From: Adiantum capillus-veneris
Lineage: Eukaryota; Streptophyta; Polypodiopsida; Polypodiales; Pteridaceae
Length of the DNA stretch: 64,000 bases
Assembly: GCA_014529385.2 (NCBI GenBank)
Contig: CM043970.1
Coordinates: forward strand, 68,162,567 to 68,226,566
Reading direction: 5' to 3'
Of the stretch, positions 45,428-57,599 are shown piece by piece. Each line of letters starts with the position of its first letter. The stretch's first letter is position 1. A program made the translations under genes and the position numbers. The notes beneath the pieces are model-generated. The model worked only from the letters and a program-made list of their open reading frames with translations. It was not told where the DNA came from and made no database searches.

Positions 45428-46262
45428 CAAATAAGTAAGAGCATATATGGTGTTTGTGTCTTAACTTGGAGAAATTTTGTCAGAAAATGCTTTGGGACAT
45501 TCTCAAACTCTTTCCAAGTAGACTTTGAGATGCTCCCATCCCACACTTCAACTCCATAAAGAAGGACCGGTGTCACCAATGTGTCAAGAAGGTACTTCTT
45601 GAGAACCCAACACTTGATGTTCCCCGCATTGCACATGTTCTCAAATTCATAATATGCTCTCTTTCCAACTTCCAAACGACGTATAGCACATTCATGCCAC
45701 TTGTGATTGGGTGGAACCTCAAGGCCAAGGTACTTAAAGCTCTCAACAACTTCAAGTGTCTCATTGTTGTACACAATGCATGGATTCTCCTTATGGTTGG
45801 TTTTCACAAGCATAACCTTTGTTTTGGATTCATTCACAATCAGCCCACTATGCATGCAAAAGTTCTCAAGGAAAACCATAAGCTTTTGTGCATCCTCTAA
45901 AGTGTGTGCTAGAAGCACTACATCATCCACATATAACAAAATCATGATTACTGCATTGCAAATAGTGACCTCTTCAATTCCTTCTTCTTGCATAAAGTCA
46001 AGTACCATTTCTTCCAATTGATTGATGCATAGACCAAAGAGAATTGGTGACATGGACATCCTTGTTTAACCCCAATAGTGCTTGCAAAAATTTCTAAAAT
46101 TCCTCTTCCCATGCGCAATTGACACACCATCTTCTCATAGATTTGAAAACTGCAAGCATAAACTCACTTGGCACTTGGAGTTCTTCCATCCTTCTCCACA
46201 AATTGTTACGTGGAATCATATCAAAGGCTTTCTTAAAGTCCACAAAGCAAAAATACAATCTC

Positions 46263-46482
46263 TTGCCTTTTAATTGACTTCCCTCCATGAGAACACGAAG
46301 AGTTACAAGATGAACAATGGTGCTATGGCATCGATGAAAACCCTCTTGTCCTTTTTCACGCTTGCCATTCTCTTGCCTTTTAATTGACTTCCCTCCATGA
46401 GAACACAGAGAGTTACAAGATGAACAATGGTGCTATGGCATCGATGAAAACCCTCTTGTCCTTTTTCACGCTTGCCATTCTC
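46263..46482. repeat. Tandem duplication of 110 bp within the LINE
   Basis: 46263-46372 and 46373-46482 are nearly identical (CTTTTAATTGACTTCCCTCC onward), so the coding piece MEGSQLKGKR appears twice. The near-identity points to a recent event. Confidence 0.92.
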
Positions 46483-46644
46483 TTCAATCCAATCACTCAA
46501 TTTTATCTCCATTATACACCCAAACAACTTTTCCATAAGAGACCCAATTATTATAGTCCAATAGTTATTTACATTCTTTACATCTGCTCCTTTATGCACC
46601 AATTAGCAATCACAAGGCATACCATGTTGAAGTGCAAGGTTGAA

Positions 46645-46646
<2 letters not shown>

Positions 46647-46729
<83 letters not shown>
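46647..46729. repeat. Compound microsatellite (CT)n(CA)n
   Basis: CT to 46700, then CA to 46729. Confidence 0.97.
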
Positions 46730-46732
<3 letters not shown>

Positions 46733-46835
46733 CCACAAGGAGAATTTCTAATGTTAGAGGAAAACTCCCGAGGCAACTCAGAGATTAATACAACGAGTCA
46801 AACTCAAGATCTATTACTCGAACGAAGAGAGAGAG
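46730..46835 (+). repeat. Dispersed repeat block B, copy 1
   Basis: CCCACAAGGAGAATTT, then AACTCCC, AACTCAGAG and ATCTATTACT words match 48829-48935 in order. Both copies adjoin microsatellites. Confidence 0.7.
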
Positions 46836-46892
46836 AGAGAGAGAGATACCTACGAAGGAGGATTTATTTGAGCTCCCATAGAGCCAAATAAA

Positions 46893-46936
46893 TGTGTGTG
46901 TGTGTGTGTGTGTGAGTGAGAGAGAGAGAGAGAGAG

Positions 46937-46980
<44 letters not shown>
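46893..46980. repeat. Compound microsatellite (TG)n(AG)n
   Basis: TG to 46914, then AG with a few AAAG interruptions to 46980. A separate AG run lies at 46826-46846. Confidence 0.96.
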
Positions 46981-46983
<3 letters not shown>

Positions 46984-47042
46984 GCTCTTACAGAGACAAT
47001 GGGAGTGGACGCTAAATAAATCCAAATTTATGCTACCATCAA

Positions 47043-47156
<114 letters not shown>

Positions 47157-47225
47157 CAATGCTCTCTTTCTTAAAGTGCTTGAAAAATTGTTGAACGATG
47201 GGCACTCCATGCATCGAGTAGCCAT

Positions 47226-47333
47226 GTTGCCCCCCTCTCCTCAAGGTTGTTGCAATGAGAGTGTGCCCGCACATGCACGAGAGAGGAGGCATGTTGGCCC
47301 CCTCCCCTCAAGGTTCTTGCGGTGAGAGTGTGT
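47226..47333 (+). repeat. Tandem duplication, 67-bp period
   Basis: TGTTGCCCCCCTCTCCTCAA at 47226 recurs as TGTTGGCCCCCTCCCCTCAA at 47293, each followed by GGTT(G/C)TTGC and GAGAGTGTG. Confidence 0.85.
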
Positions 47334-47439
47334 CTCAGGGGGGTCACTATGTAGAAATTTTGTATATCGCGTAAGTTCAAGGACTATTTATTAAACTCCT
47401 TATCTATGAATCTCTTTACAAATAAAGTACACCCTTTTC
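47332..47439 (+). repeat. Dispersed repeat, copy 3
   Basis: Matches 6946-7053 over about 108 bp, from TCTCAGGGGGGTCACTATGT to ACACCCTTTT. Confidence 0.5.
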
Positions 47440-47971
47440 CTATTCAATCTATAATTTTTTTCCCAATTACATTTTATGTACCCTTCTGTATGTGAAAATG
47501 TGAGGAAAAATAAAATTTAATAACCCCTTATGTTGCACTCAAGGTGGGAAATTTTTGTTGAGAAAGATGTCTACACCGCAGGAGGCATCCATGTAGCAGA
47601 TGATGCACCAAATTGCGGCTAAAATGTAGCAACAACAGGTTGCCCAATAAAAACGTGATAGTCACATAATTATTAATTGACACCCCCCCCCCCCCCGAGG
47701 AGTGTCTGTACACACGCACAAGAGAGACACTAACAAGATCTCAAATGTTGAGTATGTCTCTACAAAGAGAGGGCGGTTCACCTACTTATGGAAAAGCTAG
47801 GCCATCCATGTGCCATCTCTAAATGCAACTCAAGTTTTTCGTGGGGTAGAGACAAAGAGGGTGATAGAGTTGACAAAGAGAGGACGTTCATAGACAACCC
47901 ACTACTAGAATTGGTAAGAGAAAATTTGCTTATGTGAATCACCACCTAGGATTGTGGAAAGGTTGTTGCCA

Positions 47972-47972
<1 letters not shown>
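47440..47972. other. Spacer, no gene
   Basis: Contains a 14-bp C run at about 47683. No coding evidence. Confidence 0.5.

Positions 47973-48065
<93 letters not shown>
47973..48065. repeat. Compound microsatellite (TG)n(AG)n
   Basis: TG to 48048, AG to 48065. Confidence 0.97.
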
Positions 48066-48192
48066 TCAGAGGGGTGTTGATCAACGAGAAGAAGAGAGTA
48101 AAGAGAGGTTGTGTGTGAGCGAGAGAGACAAAGAGAGAGAAAAAAACATCAAAGGGTGCCAATCAACAAGAAGAAGAGAGTAGAGAGAGGTT

Positions 48193-48297
48193 GTGTGTGT
48201 GTGTGTGTGCGCGTGTGCGTATGCATGCCCAATGTGCGTGTGCGTGTGCGTGTGTGTGTGTGTGCGTGTGCGTGTGCGTGTGCGTGTGCGTGTGCGT

Positions 48298-48359
<62 letters not shown>
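48193..48359. repeat. Complex (TG)n, (GTGTGC)n and (AG)n microsatellite
   Basis: GT units, a short unique piece, then GTGTGC-type and GT units to 48331, then AG to 48359. The order again ends in AG. Confidence 0.93.
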
Positions 48360-48362
<3 letters not shown>

Positions 48363-48828
48363 GGGCGAGAAGAACAAAAGTTCTATCTATAATAAATGTA
48401 GGACTCCTTATCTGCTCCTCAAAAGGGAGTTTGGATAACCAATATACGACATCTATGCATAAAAAGGAATTTTTAACTACCTTCTCTCTCACACACTCAC
48501 AAGGAAAAGAGGATAATTTGTATTACTTAAAAATCCCTAAGAATGCCCCAACGGTGACAATTCTAAGGGAGCAAAAGCAACAAACTGGAACTGTGAGAAT
48601 TGAGTACAACCATCCACATGGGCAAACTAGAAAATTCAAAAACCAAAGGAAAAACTCTCCTAAAGAGAGTAAAATTTTCCTTGGTAAGCTAAATGGAGAG
48701 AGGATGGTAGTAGCCTTCAAAAAATAGGCACTACCACCAAAAACACACTCTCCAAAATGTGTGTGTGTGTGCGCGCGCGCGCGTGCACGTGCATATGTGT
48801 GTTTGTGGGTGTGTCTCCATCTCTCACA
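48360..48828. other. Spacer with a (TG)n(CG)n run
   Basis: Between the arrays, a 178-codon frame begins in the microsatellite and continues about 120 codons (KEDNLYYLKIPKNAPTVTIL, HPHGQTRKFKNQRKNSPKES). I recognise no family. A short TG/CG alternating run lies at 48759-48795. Confidence 0.4.
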
Positions 48829-48935
48829 CATATACACCCACAAGGAGAATTTTGAATGTCATATAAGAACTCCCAAGAGAACTCAGAGGTCAATTTGACA
48901 AGTTGACCTCAATATCTATTACTTGTACAAAAGAG
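48829..48935 (+). repeat. Dispersed repeat block B, copy 2
   Basis: CCCACAAGGAGAATTTTGAA with AACTCCCAAGAGAACTCAGA matches 46730-46835. A shorter echo (CCTCAGAGATCAATCCAAC) follows at 48938. Confidence 0.7.
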
Positions 48936-49011
48936 AGACCTCAGAGATCAATCCAACAAATCAAACTACAGATTTATTATTCAAATGGTGGGGGTGGTTT
49001 GGGGGCGGGGG

Positions 49012-49015
<4 letters not shown>

Positions 49016-49046
<31 letters not shown>
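49016..49046. repeat. (AG)n microsatellite
   Basis: A 31-bp AG run. Confidence 0.95.
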
Positions 49047-49050
<4 letters not shown>

Positions 49051-51105
49051 AAGGGGCGACATCTATCACATCTCACAAAGAGATGGTCCCAAGACTACAA
49101 TTTCAATCTGAGGGAGCAAGTGACTTAATAGGGCATGGAGGCATGCCAAGAGGTTGTCAATATCATGTTTGAGCACAACAGAGTCCGTGGAAACAATCTA
49201 TGAACTCTCTAACTGCAGAAAACCTGATTTCTATCTATATGATCCAATCACACATCCACATGCAAAACCAATAGCAAATCAACTCCAATCAACACCAAAC
49301 TTGGTAGGCACATTCCTTACTAGATCAGAAACACTTCTAGACCAGCAAATCACAAATTTGCGCATTGGGGTCATGATTTTCTCTAGTAGCAAAATTACAA
49401 GTCTTTGAATATGATGTTGAACACACCTACTAGGTGCTCCTAAGCACTGGGAATCTAATGCAACTGACAAAATCTCAAGATGATGCTCGGATAGTGAAAT
49501 ATATCACCTAGAAGTTCGTGGGAGTTGATGCTCAAATCTTGCAAAATGCTAGTAATGTAGATATTGATGTGTAGAGCTCATCGAGGCTAATGTACTGATG
49601 CTCTCGGCTGGTCAATTTTCATTCAAGCAAGATTTTAAAACATTGTGATTTTTTCGTAGCTAGCATGGATATTGAATTTTTCTCGATTTGGGCCTCATGG
49701 GCTTGATGTACATTGTAAGAATAGGCTCTGGTATAACAATGGTGAAATTTGGTTAAGTGGTTTTGCTAGAAACTAGGATTTCAATATTAGATGCAAATTT
49801 TTTGAGCTTTGTACACAAGTTCTAAGCCTCTTTTGAGGTTTTTACTTCACAAAGGGGGCTTATAGGCTCTTGTCAAAGTGGCTATTGAGTTGGAAATTTT
49901 GTTGGGTGTGTGATGAGTGTTTGTGGAAAAAACTCGTAATGTTTTCCTCATATTGGAGATCTCAGCTCTGATTGACTTTTAGCATTGTGGGCATGTTTCC
50001 CATGATGTTCAAAGGGTGAACCATATGTACCATAAATGTGGCCTCCCATGGAAGATTTTTACCACTTTCAGGCTTCTAGCAAGGTGAAACAAGCAGGTTT
50101 TTGGCATTGGGTAAGTCCAATACATTTTGGTCTTCATAGGCATTAGTTTTTGGGTTAGGGTAAAACATTGGCTAAATCAAGATCTAGGTATTTTTTAGCA
50201 TGGTAGAGAAAAATTCATGGTTTTTTCCTACCTAGCATAAATATGCAATTTTCTAGTTATGTGACTATTCACACGTGAACATATACTCCCTTGAGACACA
50301 CTTGATGTGTCCCTCCATCTATTGGATGACATTATTGTTTCTATTAGTCATTTCTCGTGTGAAGAATCTCTCATATTGTCCTGGACTAGAGGCTAAATCT
50401 TGGTACTATGTATGATGCGAGACATGATGTAGTAGCCTTGCAAAAGCTGTGTATTGAACTGTGACCACATTGTGATGTCATTTGGATGACTTTTAGTGAT
50501 TTTGATGCTTTCGACATCCAAGAGCCTCTTTGATTGCATAACTTTGATAGAATTTGGTAGCTTTGATGCCCTTAATCCACAAGTTGAGTTTGGTCCTCAT
50601 CTAACAGAGTTGTGAAATTTGAATCTTGACCAAACGACCTCCAATTTGATTTGTGGAAGCTCTTGTCACTTTTCATAGACTCTTTGTACTTGTATCTTGC
50701 TTTTCTTGCAATTTTCCTTGGTTTTTTCTTTTTTCTTAATTTTAGAAAATCAAAAAACACAATAGAAAATAGAGAAAATAGCAAAAATAAGTGAAAATTT
50801 TCTAAAATATGTACATAAGTACTCACACCTAAGGGCTCATACCTTACATTTGTTCCCTACACTTGATATATCTCATCTTCTCATGGCAAAATTTTGTTTA
50901 AAAAAAGCAAAATCAAGTGCAAATTACAACACCAAAATCGTTCAAACAATCCCTTTTCTCATTTGATCAATAGGCTTGCATTCAGAATGCCTCCCCCATC
51001 CTAGTTGAAGTTCTCTTGAATAGTAGTGAGCCGTCAAGTTTGTGATGTGCATGGGCGTCAAAGCAATGCCTTATGCAAGGCCTTGTAATGTGGCCCTATG
51101 TATGC
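49047..51105. other. Spacer, no gene recognised
   Basis: AT-rich. An 84-codon minus frame at 50572-50826 has a hydrophobic then Lys/Arg-rich character but no known family. Confidence 0.5.
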
Positions 51106-51110
51106 ATACT

Positions 51111-51544
51111 TGGAATGAGCTCGACATTTTCAGACATATATTCCAGTTTGGTAGTTAGAGTTAGTTTAGATCAGACAAGAGACTTCATGTCAGACTTAAG
51201 TATAACTAAAAGACAAAACTAGATCTGAAAGGAGAGTGACACTTATGCTGAAAATTGAAAGTGGAATTGTATTATTCAAACCAGAAAGTTGTATACAAAT
51301 GAAGTTAGGGTAAAAATTTTCTGGTTAAATGAGAGTTACAAACCACAAATAGATCTTGGCTACAAATGTGTAATGACATTAGGCTTGGGATTGGGAACTT
51401 AGCCCCAAAAGTGAAGTAATGGGTCCTATTTATAGATTCTACTAGCTTATGACAAATTGTTCCCTATGCTAGTTGCTTCAATAACTGATCCCCGTAACTA
51501 CCAGCCCAGGAGACCCAATCTGGCAATCATTCCCACCATTTACA
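51111..51544 (-). repeat. 3' LTR of the gag-only element
   Basis: 434 bp, collinear with 54089-54532 with small indels. Confidence 0.9.
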
Positions 51545-51559
51545 TTCCTTCTCCCCTTT
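51545..51559 (-). promoter_or_regulatory. Polypurine tract of the gag-only element
   Basis: The minus strand reads AAAGGGGAGAAGGAA immediately before the LTR start TGTAAATGG. Confidence 0.85.
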
Positions 51560-52570
51560 GTTGAATTCTTGTATGCACCAAAATTTACTATTCAGTGGCC
51601 TCTTCTTTGGAGGTTTGTACAACACTTTGAAAGATTCTTTCAAGCTGGGTCCAAAATTCTCTCTTTGGATTATGCGATATAGAGCTTCCTACTCCATTTG
51701 GTCCCTTCAGACTCTTGCCATTTTACCTTCATATTGTGTTAATGCATTCCATGTCTTTGCATTAGAGTCATAGAGGGTTTGTTTATCTCTGGTCAAGTGA
51801 GCGATGGCCAACTTATGACAATATGAGATAGTGTGAATCCACCCTTGAGATAAGGGTGAATTACACTTGACCATGGTTTCAAAGAGAATTTTGGCCATCT
51901 CTCTGAATTAAGGTTCAGAGGATTCCTTGTTGGCTAGCTCCTTTTTTGGAATCTTTGATGCTTCCATTGTGAGCTATAGTAGTCAATTAGTGATTTTAGT
52001 TCATTCTCTAATTTGAATCTTCCATTGACCCATTTTGAGCTGAAAATTTTGAGGCTCTTGAAGCAGATCTGGGACTAGATCTTTCTTAAGGTCATCTTCT
52101 AGCCCTTGCTTCTAGGCAGCCCATTTAGTGGTTTCCCCTTCACACCATACTCTGATTTCTTCAACAATCTTAATGTAGCTCTGTTGACTAGCACATTCAC
52201 TGTATGTTGAGTAAAGTGCTGGAAAAAATCTACGAGTTTAGACTCCTCAATTGGGAGAGCATATAGTAGTGTGGGGGAGTCTAGAACAAACTCCAAGAAG
52301 TTCATTACCACTTGGTTTTCCTGTTGCATCATTTTTCTAGATATGCTGACCAGGTGGAAAAAACTATTGGTTTCTCTTGTCTTGCTGATAACTGAGTCTA
52401 AGATGGATTCTCTGATGGGTCCATGATCAGATTGGTGGCTCCAAGTTTGGCCAAGTCTGATCTGACTTGTCGTACCTTGTTTGCCAGACTCTCTACTGCA
52501 ACAATCATGGACCCACTTGGTCCCGATGTTTCTTTCTCATTGTGGTTTTTCCATTCTTCTAAAGACTGGG
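51560..52570 (-). pseudogene. Unrecognised second coding region of the gag-only element
   Basis: Downstream of the gag zinc knuckle, minus-strand frames continue protein-like but match no family I know. A Lys/Glu-rich part (LATKFTENLAKKLPGQPK, MIVAVESLANKVRQVRSDLA) leads into MQQENQVVMNFLEFVLDSPT, LLYALPIEESKLVDFFQHF and VLVNRATLRLLKKSEYG at 52332-52099. A frame change and stops follow, then MAKILFETMVKCNSPLSQGW with YCHKLAIAHLTRDKQTLYDS at 51898-51707. No RT, protease or integrase motif is present. Amino-acid quality suggests it was once translated. It may be a gag C-terminal domain or an element-specific protein. Confidence 0.45.
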
Positions 52571-54002
52571 GTGGTAGCTTTTGAATCGTGCCAGCTTCAG
52601 AACATTTTGGTTGTCCTGGTAGCTTCTTGGCAAGGTTTTCAGTAAACTTTGTTGCAAGCTCCCTCTGCTCCTGTCATTCGTCCACTACCTTTTCCTTTAC
52701 CTTAGCCTTCCAGACTAACCTCTATTGCTCCCACTTTCTGGTTTCTGTAGCTTTCTTTCTATCATTCTCATCTAGAATCTCCTCTACAATGACACCCTTG
52801 CTTCTACTTACTACCCACCTTTTGGTCAAGGGTTTTTTGCTTTGAACCTTTTGGGCACTGAGCTACAAAATGTCCACATTTTTTACATGCATAGTAGTTG
52901 AGGCTTTGCTTCGTAAATTTCCTCTACCTCTATCCGTACCAATGCCCCCCCGATACGTGCCCCTACTAGTACAAGTACCTCCAATACTTGTGATGGCTTC
53001 ATTTTCTTTGGACCCACTAGCCCCATCTACCTTGATTGCTTCTAGGTTTTTTAGCGCTATCATTGATAGATCTTTCCTTTCTTGAAATGATGGATTCTAG
53101 TTCCACAATTGTTTCACACATGACCATAGGCTTTACAATAAGTACATTGTGAACATCCATTGGACCTATGATCTTTGGATCTACACTTGGAGCACCAAAC
53201 TTCCATTTTGACTGAAGGTCTTGTTTTGGAAATCTCGTCAAATTGATGAACATCTTACCCTGCTTGATCTTATTGAGCTTACACAAAATGTCTTCATCTC
53301 CCCTATTTTTTGAATACTCTAGTCTGAAAGCTTTAATGAGCTTATTGTGTGATCTGAGTTGACAAGCTGGTTAATGCTGATACCATTTTTGAGCTGCCTC
53401 TTTTAATGTCTGTGGAAAGTATTCCCCCCATTCATCTTCATCTATATCCTTTAGTTTTGCATATTGCTCAAAAGCTTAGATATGAACATTGGGATCATCC
53501 TTCTTTCCACCTTTGAACACTAGGAAGGAAACTTTTAGATTATTGAAATGTTTAGCAGTATGATTGGTTCTAGCTTTGTAAACTAGCTTCTTCTCTCCGG
53601 ATCTTCTTTTACTGTAGTGATCCATATCAGCATTCCAGTCCTTGTCTGTTTCAGTTTTTGAAATTGTGTCCTCTACTTTCTTCTCTGCTAATTTATGCAT
53701 TGATCTGTGACTTTGTTTACTACCCTTGCTTTCTTCATCGTGTTTTTGACTTTTCTAAGATCCATGGGATTGGTTCCTTCATTCAACCCGTTCAGCCTGC
53801 CTTCTCTTGGAATGCGGAGAGTGCTAGGAATCCCTCAATTTGTCAATTTTTCCTAGCCTTGGGGCCACATCCATCTCATTACAGTTTCTTGTTCATTTTC
53901 AAAGACACACTCTGGTTCCTCTTGAATTGGACTGACACGGTTTGGATCATCCATGAATCTGGTAGTTGGCCATCAACCTCCTCTGCCTCTTCTGGGTGGC
54001 AT
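52571..54002 (-). pseudogene. Gag of the short LTR element, broken
   Basis: ATG at 54002 begins MPPRRGRGG, a usual start for plant Ty3 gag, with a stop soon after. A later frame has the gag core VSFLVFKGGKKDDPNVHI, then AFEQYAKLKDIDEDEWGEYF, PQTLKEAAQKWYQH and FRLEYSKNRGDEDILCKLNK. Two Gln- or Glu-like codons in it have become TAA. A linker and a shortened zinc knuckle (CKKCGHFVAQCPK) lie near 52890-52850; three residues between the second Cys and His are missing. Gag packages element RNA. Several frameshifts and stops make it inactive. Confidence 0.75.
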
Positions 54003-54088
54003 GTATTCTATCTGATAGCTCTAACACCAATTGGGTGATAGTTTTCCTGTCTATAGCAACTTAGCTCAAGCCACCTTGATTGCCAAAA

Positions 54089-54532
54089 TGGAATGAGCTG
54101 GACACTTTCAGATAGCTATTCCGGTTTGGTAGTTAGAGTTAGTTCAGATCAACAGGAGACTTTAGATCATACTTAAGTATAATTGAAAGAAAAAACTAGA
54201 ATTGAAAGGAGAGTGGCACTAAAATTGAAAACTAAAATTGCAATTGTATTATTTAGACTAGAAAGTTGTATAAAAATGAAGTCAAGGTAGCAAGCTTCCA
54301 GCTAAATGAGAGTTACAAACTATAAATAGCTCTTGGCTACAGATGTGCAATGACATTAGGCTTGGGATTGGGAACTCAGGGAAAGGATCCCCAAAAGTGA
54401 AAAAATGGGTCCTATTTATAGATTTTGACTGACGTTTGATTGGCTATTCCATGTGATGGTTACTTCAATAAACTGATCCCAGTAATTACCAACCTAGGTG
54501 CCCCAGTCTGGCAATCGTTCCCACCATTTACA
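54089..54532 (-). repeat. 5' LTR of the gag-only element
   Basis: 444 bp. The copy carries an extra GGGAAAGGATCC-type indel relative to the left LTR. Confidence 0.9.
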
Positions 54533-54537
54533 ATACA

Positions 54538-54919
54538 CAGTTAATGCATGAAAAAAAAAATGTGCGAGAGGTGGGTCTTAAGCAAAGTGCTTAAGGGCAT
54601 TTGACAACGAGGTTTACTTTGGTCCTCCATTAATGAGCACGTACCATGTAACAAGTGTTGTAAGTCAATAGCATTCTTATAAATCGGTGAAGATTGAAAT
54701 TGCTTCTTGTCTTGAATTTGTGTAGAAATTTTAGAATGCCACACCATTATAGTGGGTTCTGACTTTGGCAAGAGTTGTGGTGTCTTTGAAGCACTTCTAG
54801 GAATTGTGGTTGCATGGGATAAATATGAATTTGTTGTTTTAGAATCCACAGCCTATGTATCATTTTTTGAGCGATAACTATTTTCTTAGGTACCCATAAA
54901 TGTTTGTATTCGACTATGT
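54538..54919. other. Spacer between two elements
   Basis: A 102-codon minus frame (MDSKTTNSYLSHATTIPRSA) reads smoothly and resembles the gag-pol polyproteins of copia elements in its opening, but it is too short to assign. Confidence 0.3.
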
Positions 54920-55817
54920 TGGAGAGGGGGAATGGAGGAACACACCCGACACAACAACAAAAGCCTCTCTATAGCTCAGGGTATCCACAGCACCCTTATC
55001 CTCTCAGAAAAGACCTTCAAAAACACACTTCTCACTAGCAGACTACCGCCTGCTCAATTTCCACTGCTCACACACTCCACAAATTCACCACACAATGCAC
55101 ACCTACTGCCACGATCTGTCTCCACCCTTATACACACACACACACAACCGCTCAATCTCACTCTCTCACACAAGACACCGTCGATAAGGGGGCACACACT
55201 TCCATACTGCCGGCACTGCGGGGAAACACCAGAGCAGGAGAAAGAGAAGGGGGGAAGGGGGGATGACAGCAAGATGGGGCAACAGTGGCTTGATTGCATT
55301 TCAAAATGCATGTACATAGGCTTGCATTACCATCACCATGGCCATTTTCAAAGAAAAAGTACACTTTGCAGGCTTCAAACGGCCCAAAAAAAGCCTCTAA
55401 TTTGATTTAAATATGACCTTTATAGTGGGGGGCGTTCAACTTTGGAAACTGCCCTCTCATTGGCCCATCTGGCACTCACATTTGGTAACTTTGGGAGGAG
55501 GTAGCCACCTTGATTTCCTCTACTCTCTCTTTGCACTTGGGGGGGCATTAGCGATGTCGCTATTGCCCCTAGGCATTTTTATTATTATTTTTCCTTCTTT
55601 ATTTGTACCCTTTGGGTGGGCTTACCTTGCACTGCTCCTCGTTTTTACCCTTTGACCACCTCTGTCCGACTCCACCAATCCTATTCTTTCTCTCTTTTTC
55701 CCCTCACTCTTCACTTTGGTTGTCCCGGCCCCCCTCCTTGCCTTTGCCTTTGCTTGGCCGGCTTTGAAATGGGCCTCATCTTCTTCTTATACACATGATG
55801 GCCTCTTTCGGCTAGGT

Positions 55818-55947
<130 letters not shown>

Positions 55948-55970
55948 ACTCATTGGCTGCGGGACTATCC

Positions 55971-55980
55971 TCTATTTATG
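55971..55980 (-). promoter_or_regulatory. TATA box of the Tat-like 3' LTR
   Basis: The minus strand reads CATAAATAGA. The 25-bp distance puts the expected transcription start at the edge of the GA array. Confidence 0.6.
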
Positions 55981-56439
55981 CCGGGGAGGGGGACATTAGC
56001 GAGGTCGCTATTGCCTCCCCCCTTGCCTTCAAAAGGTGAGGCCTCCAAGGACCGTGGGAACAGGCGTTTCCATGTCATCTATTGATGGCAACGGATCCAC
56101 AGAATCTCTACATGAGGGTGTGTGCGCCACTGGTGCCACCCCTCCTAGCCAAAACTAGCACCCAGCGCCGCCCGAAGCGCCACCGTGCAGAGCCACAGTG
56201 TGCACTGCCATCGCCATGCCACATTGGAGCTCTCACTCCATCTCATGCACTACAAAGGGCTCACGCCTTAGCGTATGTACCCCATTTGCTTGGCCTCCTT
56301 CAGGGCATGTGGGTTAAATGATGCCATGTGGTAGCCATCAAAGGCCCCCCCTCTATAGGTGACCTCCAAAGCCCAAAAAACCTTTTGAAAAAACCCTTCA
56401 TGTTCAATTTTTTTCCCCGCTTCACCAGTCTGTAACATC

Positions 56440-57599
56440 CTGGGCCGGGGTGGGATTCTCAAGTCGTAAGGCTCGGCCAAAGCTTTGCCATACTGACCTC
56501 AAATCACAAGTACTTGGCCGCATTCCAAGATTCTTGGGGTTGCAAACCGAGGCTGTCAAAACCAGCAAAAATCATATGCAAGCTCACCACCGCCAAAAAG
56601 CCCCAACTTCATTCTGTTGTATCTTGTTGACCAAGCATCTAATGGACGAACCATTGATTTGTGCTAGCTCCACATGATGCCTACTATCATTGAGAACCTT
56701 GGCGAGGCCAAAACAAATGCAAGATGGCGCATCCTCCATGCAGTCAAGTGGGCTCAAACCTGGCCCCCGTAAAATCTTCAACTGATCATAACTTGCTATC
56801 CAGAGCTCTGATTTGCGATTCAAGAAGACAGGCATGCTCCATAATTTGAGCTCTATGCATCTATCTATTGACACCTGCCTGGGCCACTTGTCCCCAGCTG
56901 CCATGTCCATCGAGGAACTGCTACACCTTCTAACTTTGAACTTCAATATCTTGAGCATCAGGGCTCCATTTGACGAGCCGTTTGGATCGGCTTCTAGAGC
57001 ACACTGAACACGACATTCCAGAGCACTAGCTTGACACTTTGGACACCTTCACCTGCTACCCTATCTGGACCTATTCTTTAGCTCTCTTGGCCTAAAACCC
57101 CACTTTAGACATACATTCCCGCTACCCTTTGGCTGCCCAAGACCTTGGTACCTGTCCTAGCCTCCTGCACTGCACCTGCTTGCAGCCTTTGCCTGGCATA
57201 GACCACTTTCTAGCTCGGAACAACTTTGGTTGCACCATCATTGCCCAGACCCTTCATCAAACATTTATGTTCGACCAAAAGCATATGTAAAAAACTTTCG
57301 AAACTGACACACCAAACTGGCAATTGAAAGCACTTGCAAAACCATAACTCTGTTTACAAGCTATGTACAAAAGTTTCATCTTCTCTCGCACACCGCATGC
57401 TTTAGGTGGGTTGCCCACCCCCTTTGCCTACCATCTGATGCACCACGGGCACTAGATCCCTCTCAAAATACAACTTGAGATGCACATCGTTCACCCTTTT
57501 CCTAAGAAGCTTGCCATTTTCTCTTACCAGCTGTGATAAGTCCCATTCAGAAAGGCCTTCTGCACGTTATACGGACCTTCCACTTCTTCTTGAACTTCT
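56440..57599 (-). other. Region between integrase and 3' LTR
   Basis: No known domain. A 124-codon minus frame (56584-56958; KWPRQVSIDRCIELKLWSMP) is open but unrecognised. Tat-like elements can carry extra sequence here. Confidence 0.4.

Larger units (their letters stand above)
45286..46602 (-). pseudogene. LINE (non-LTR) reverse transcriptase fragment
   Basis: Three minus-strand frames in order give a non-LTR RT: IEENGKREKGQEGFHRCHST; CFVDFKKAFDMIPRNNLWRR with GVKQGCP; then SPILFGLCINQLEEMVLDF, the catalytic box YVDDVVLLA at about 45933, SKTKVMLVK, and FKYLGLEVPPNHKW. The 5' half (endonuclease) is missing, as usual for truncated LINE copies. Frameshifts lie near 46060 and 46290. The last frame runs through a (TG)n array at 45331-45427, read as His-Ala and His-Thr repeats, and stops at 45286. 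RT copies LINE RNA at the insertion site; this one is inactive. Confidence 0.85.
51111..54532 (-). mobile_element. Short LTR retrotransposon with gag and an unknown ORF, no pol
   Basis: LTRs at 51111-51544 and 54089-54532 both read TGGAATGAGC...CCATTTACA. A purine tract adjoins the left LTR, so the element runs on the minus strand. Flanks are ATACT and ATACA, a five-base duplication with one change. The interior of 2.5 kb holds a gag and a second coding region, but no protease, reverse transcriptase or integrase. This is the layout of TR-GAG-type non-autonomous elements, with an added coding region. A sequence like the initiator-Met primer site (TGGTGTTAGAGC) lies at 54029, 60 bp inside the LTR end. 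Confidence 0.85.
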
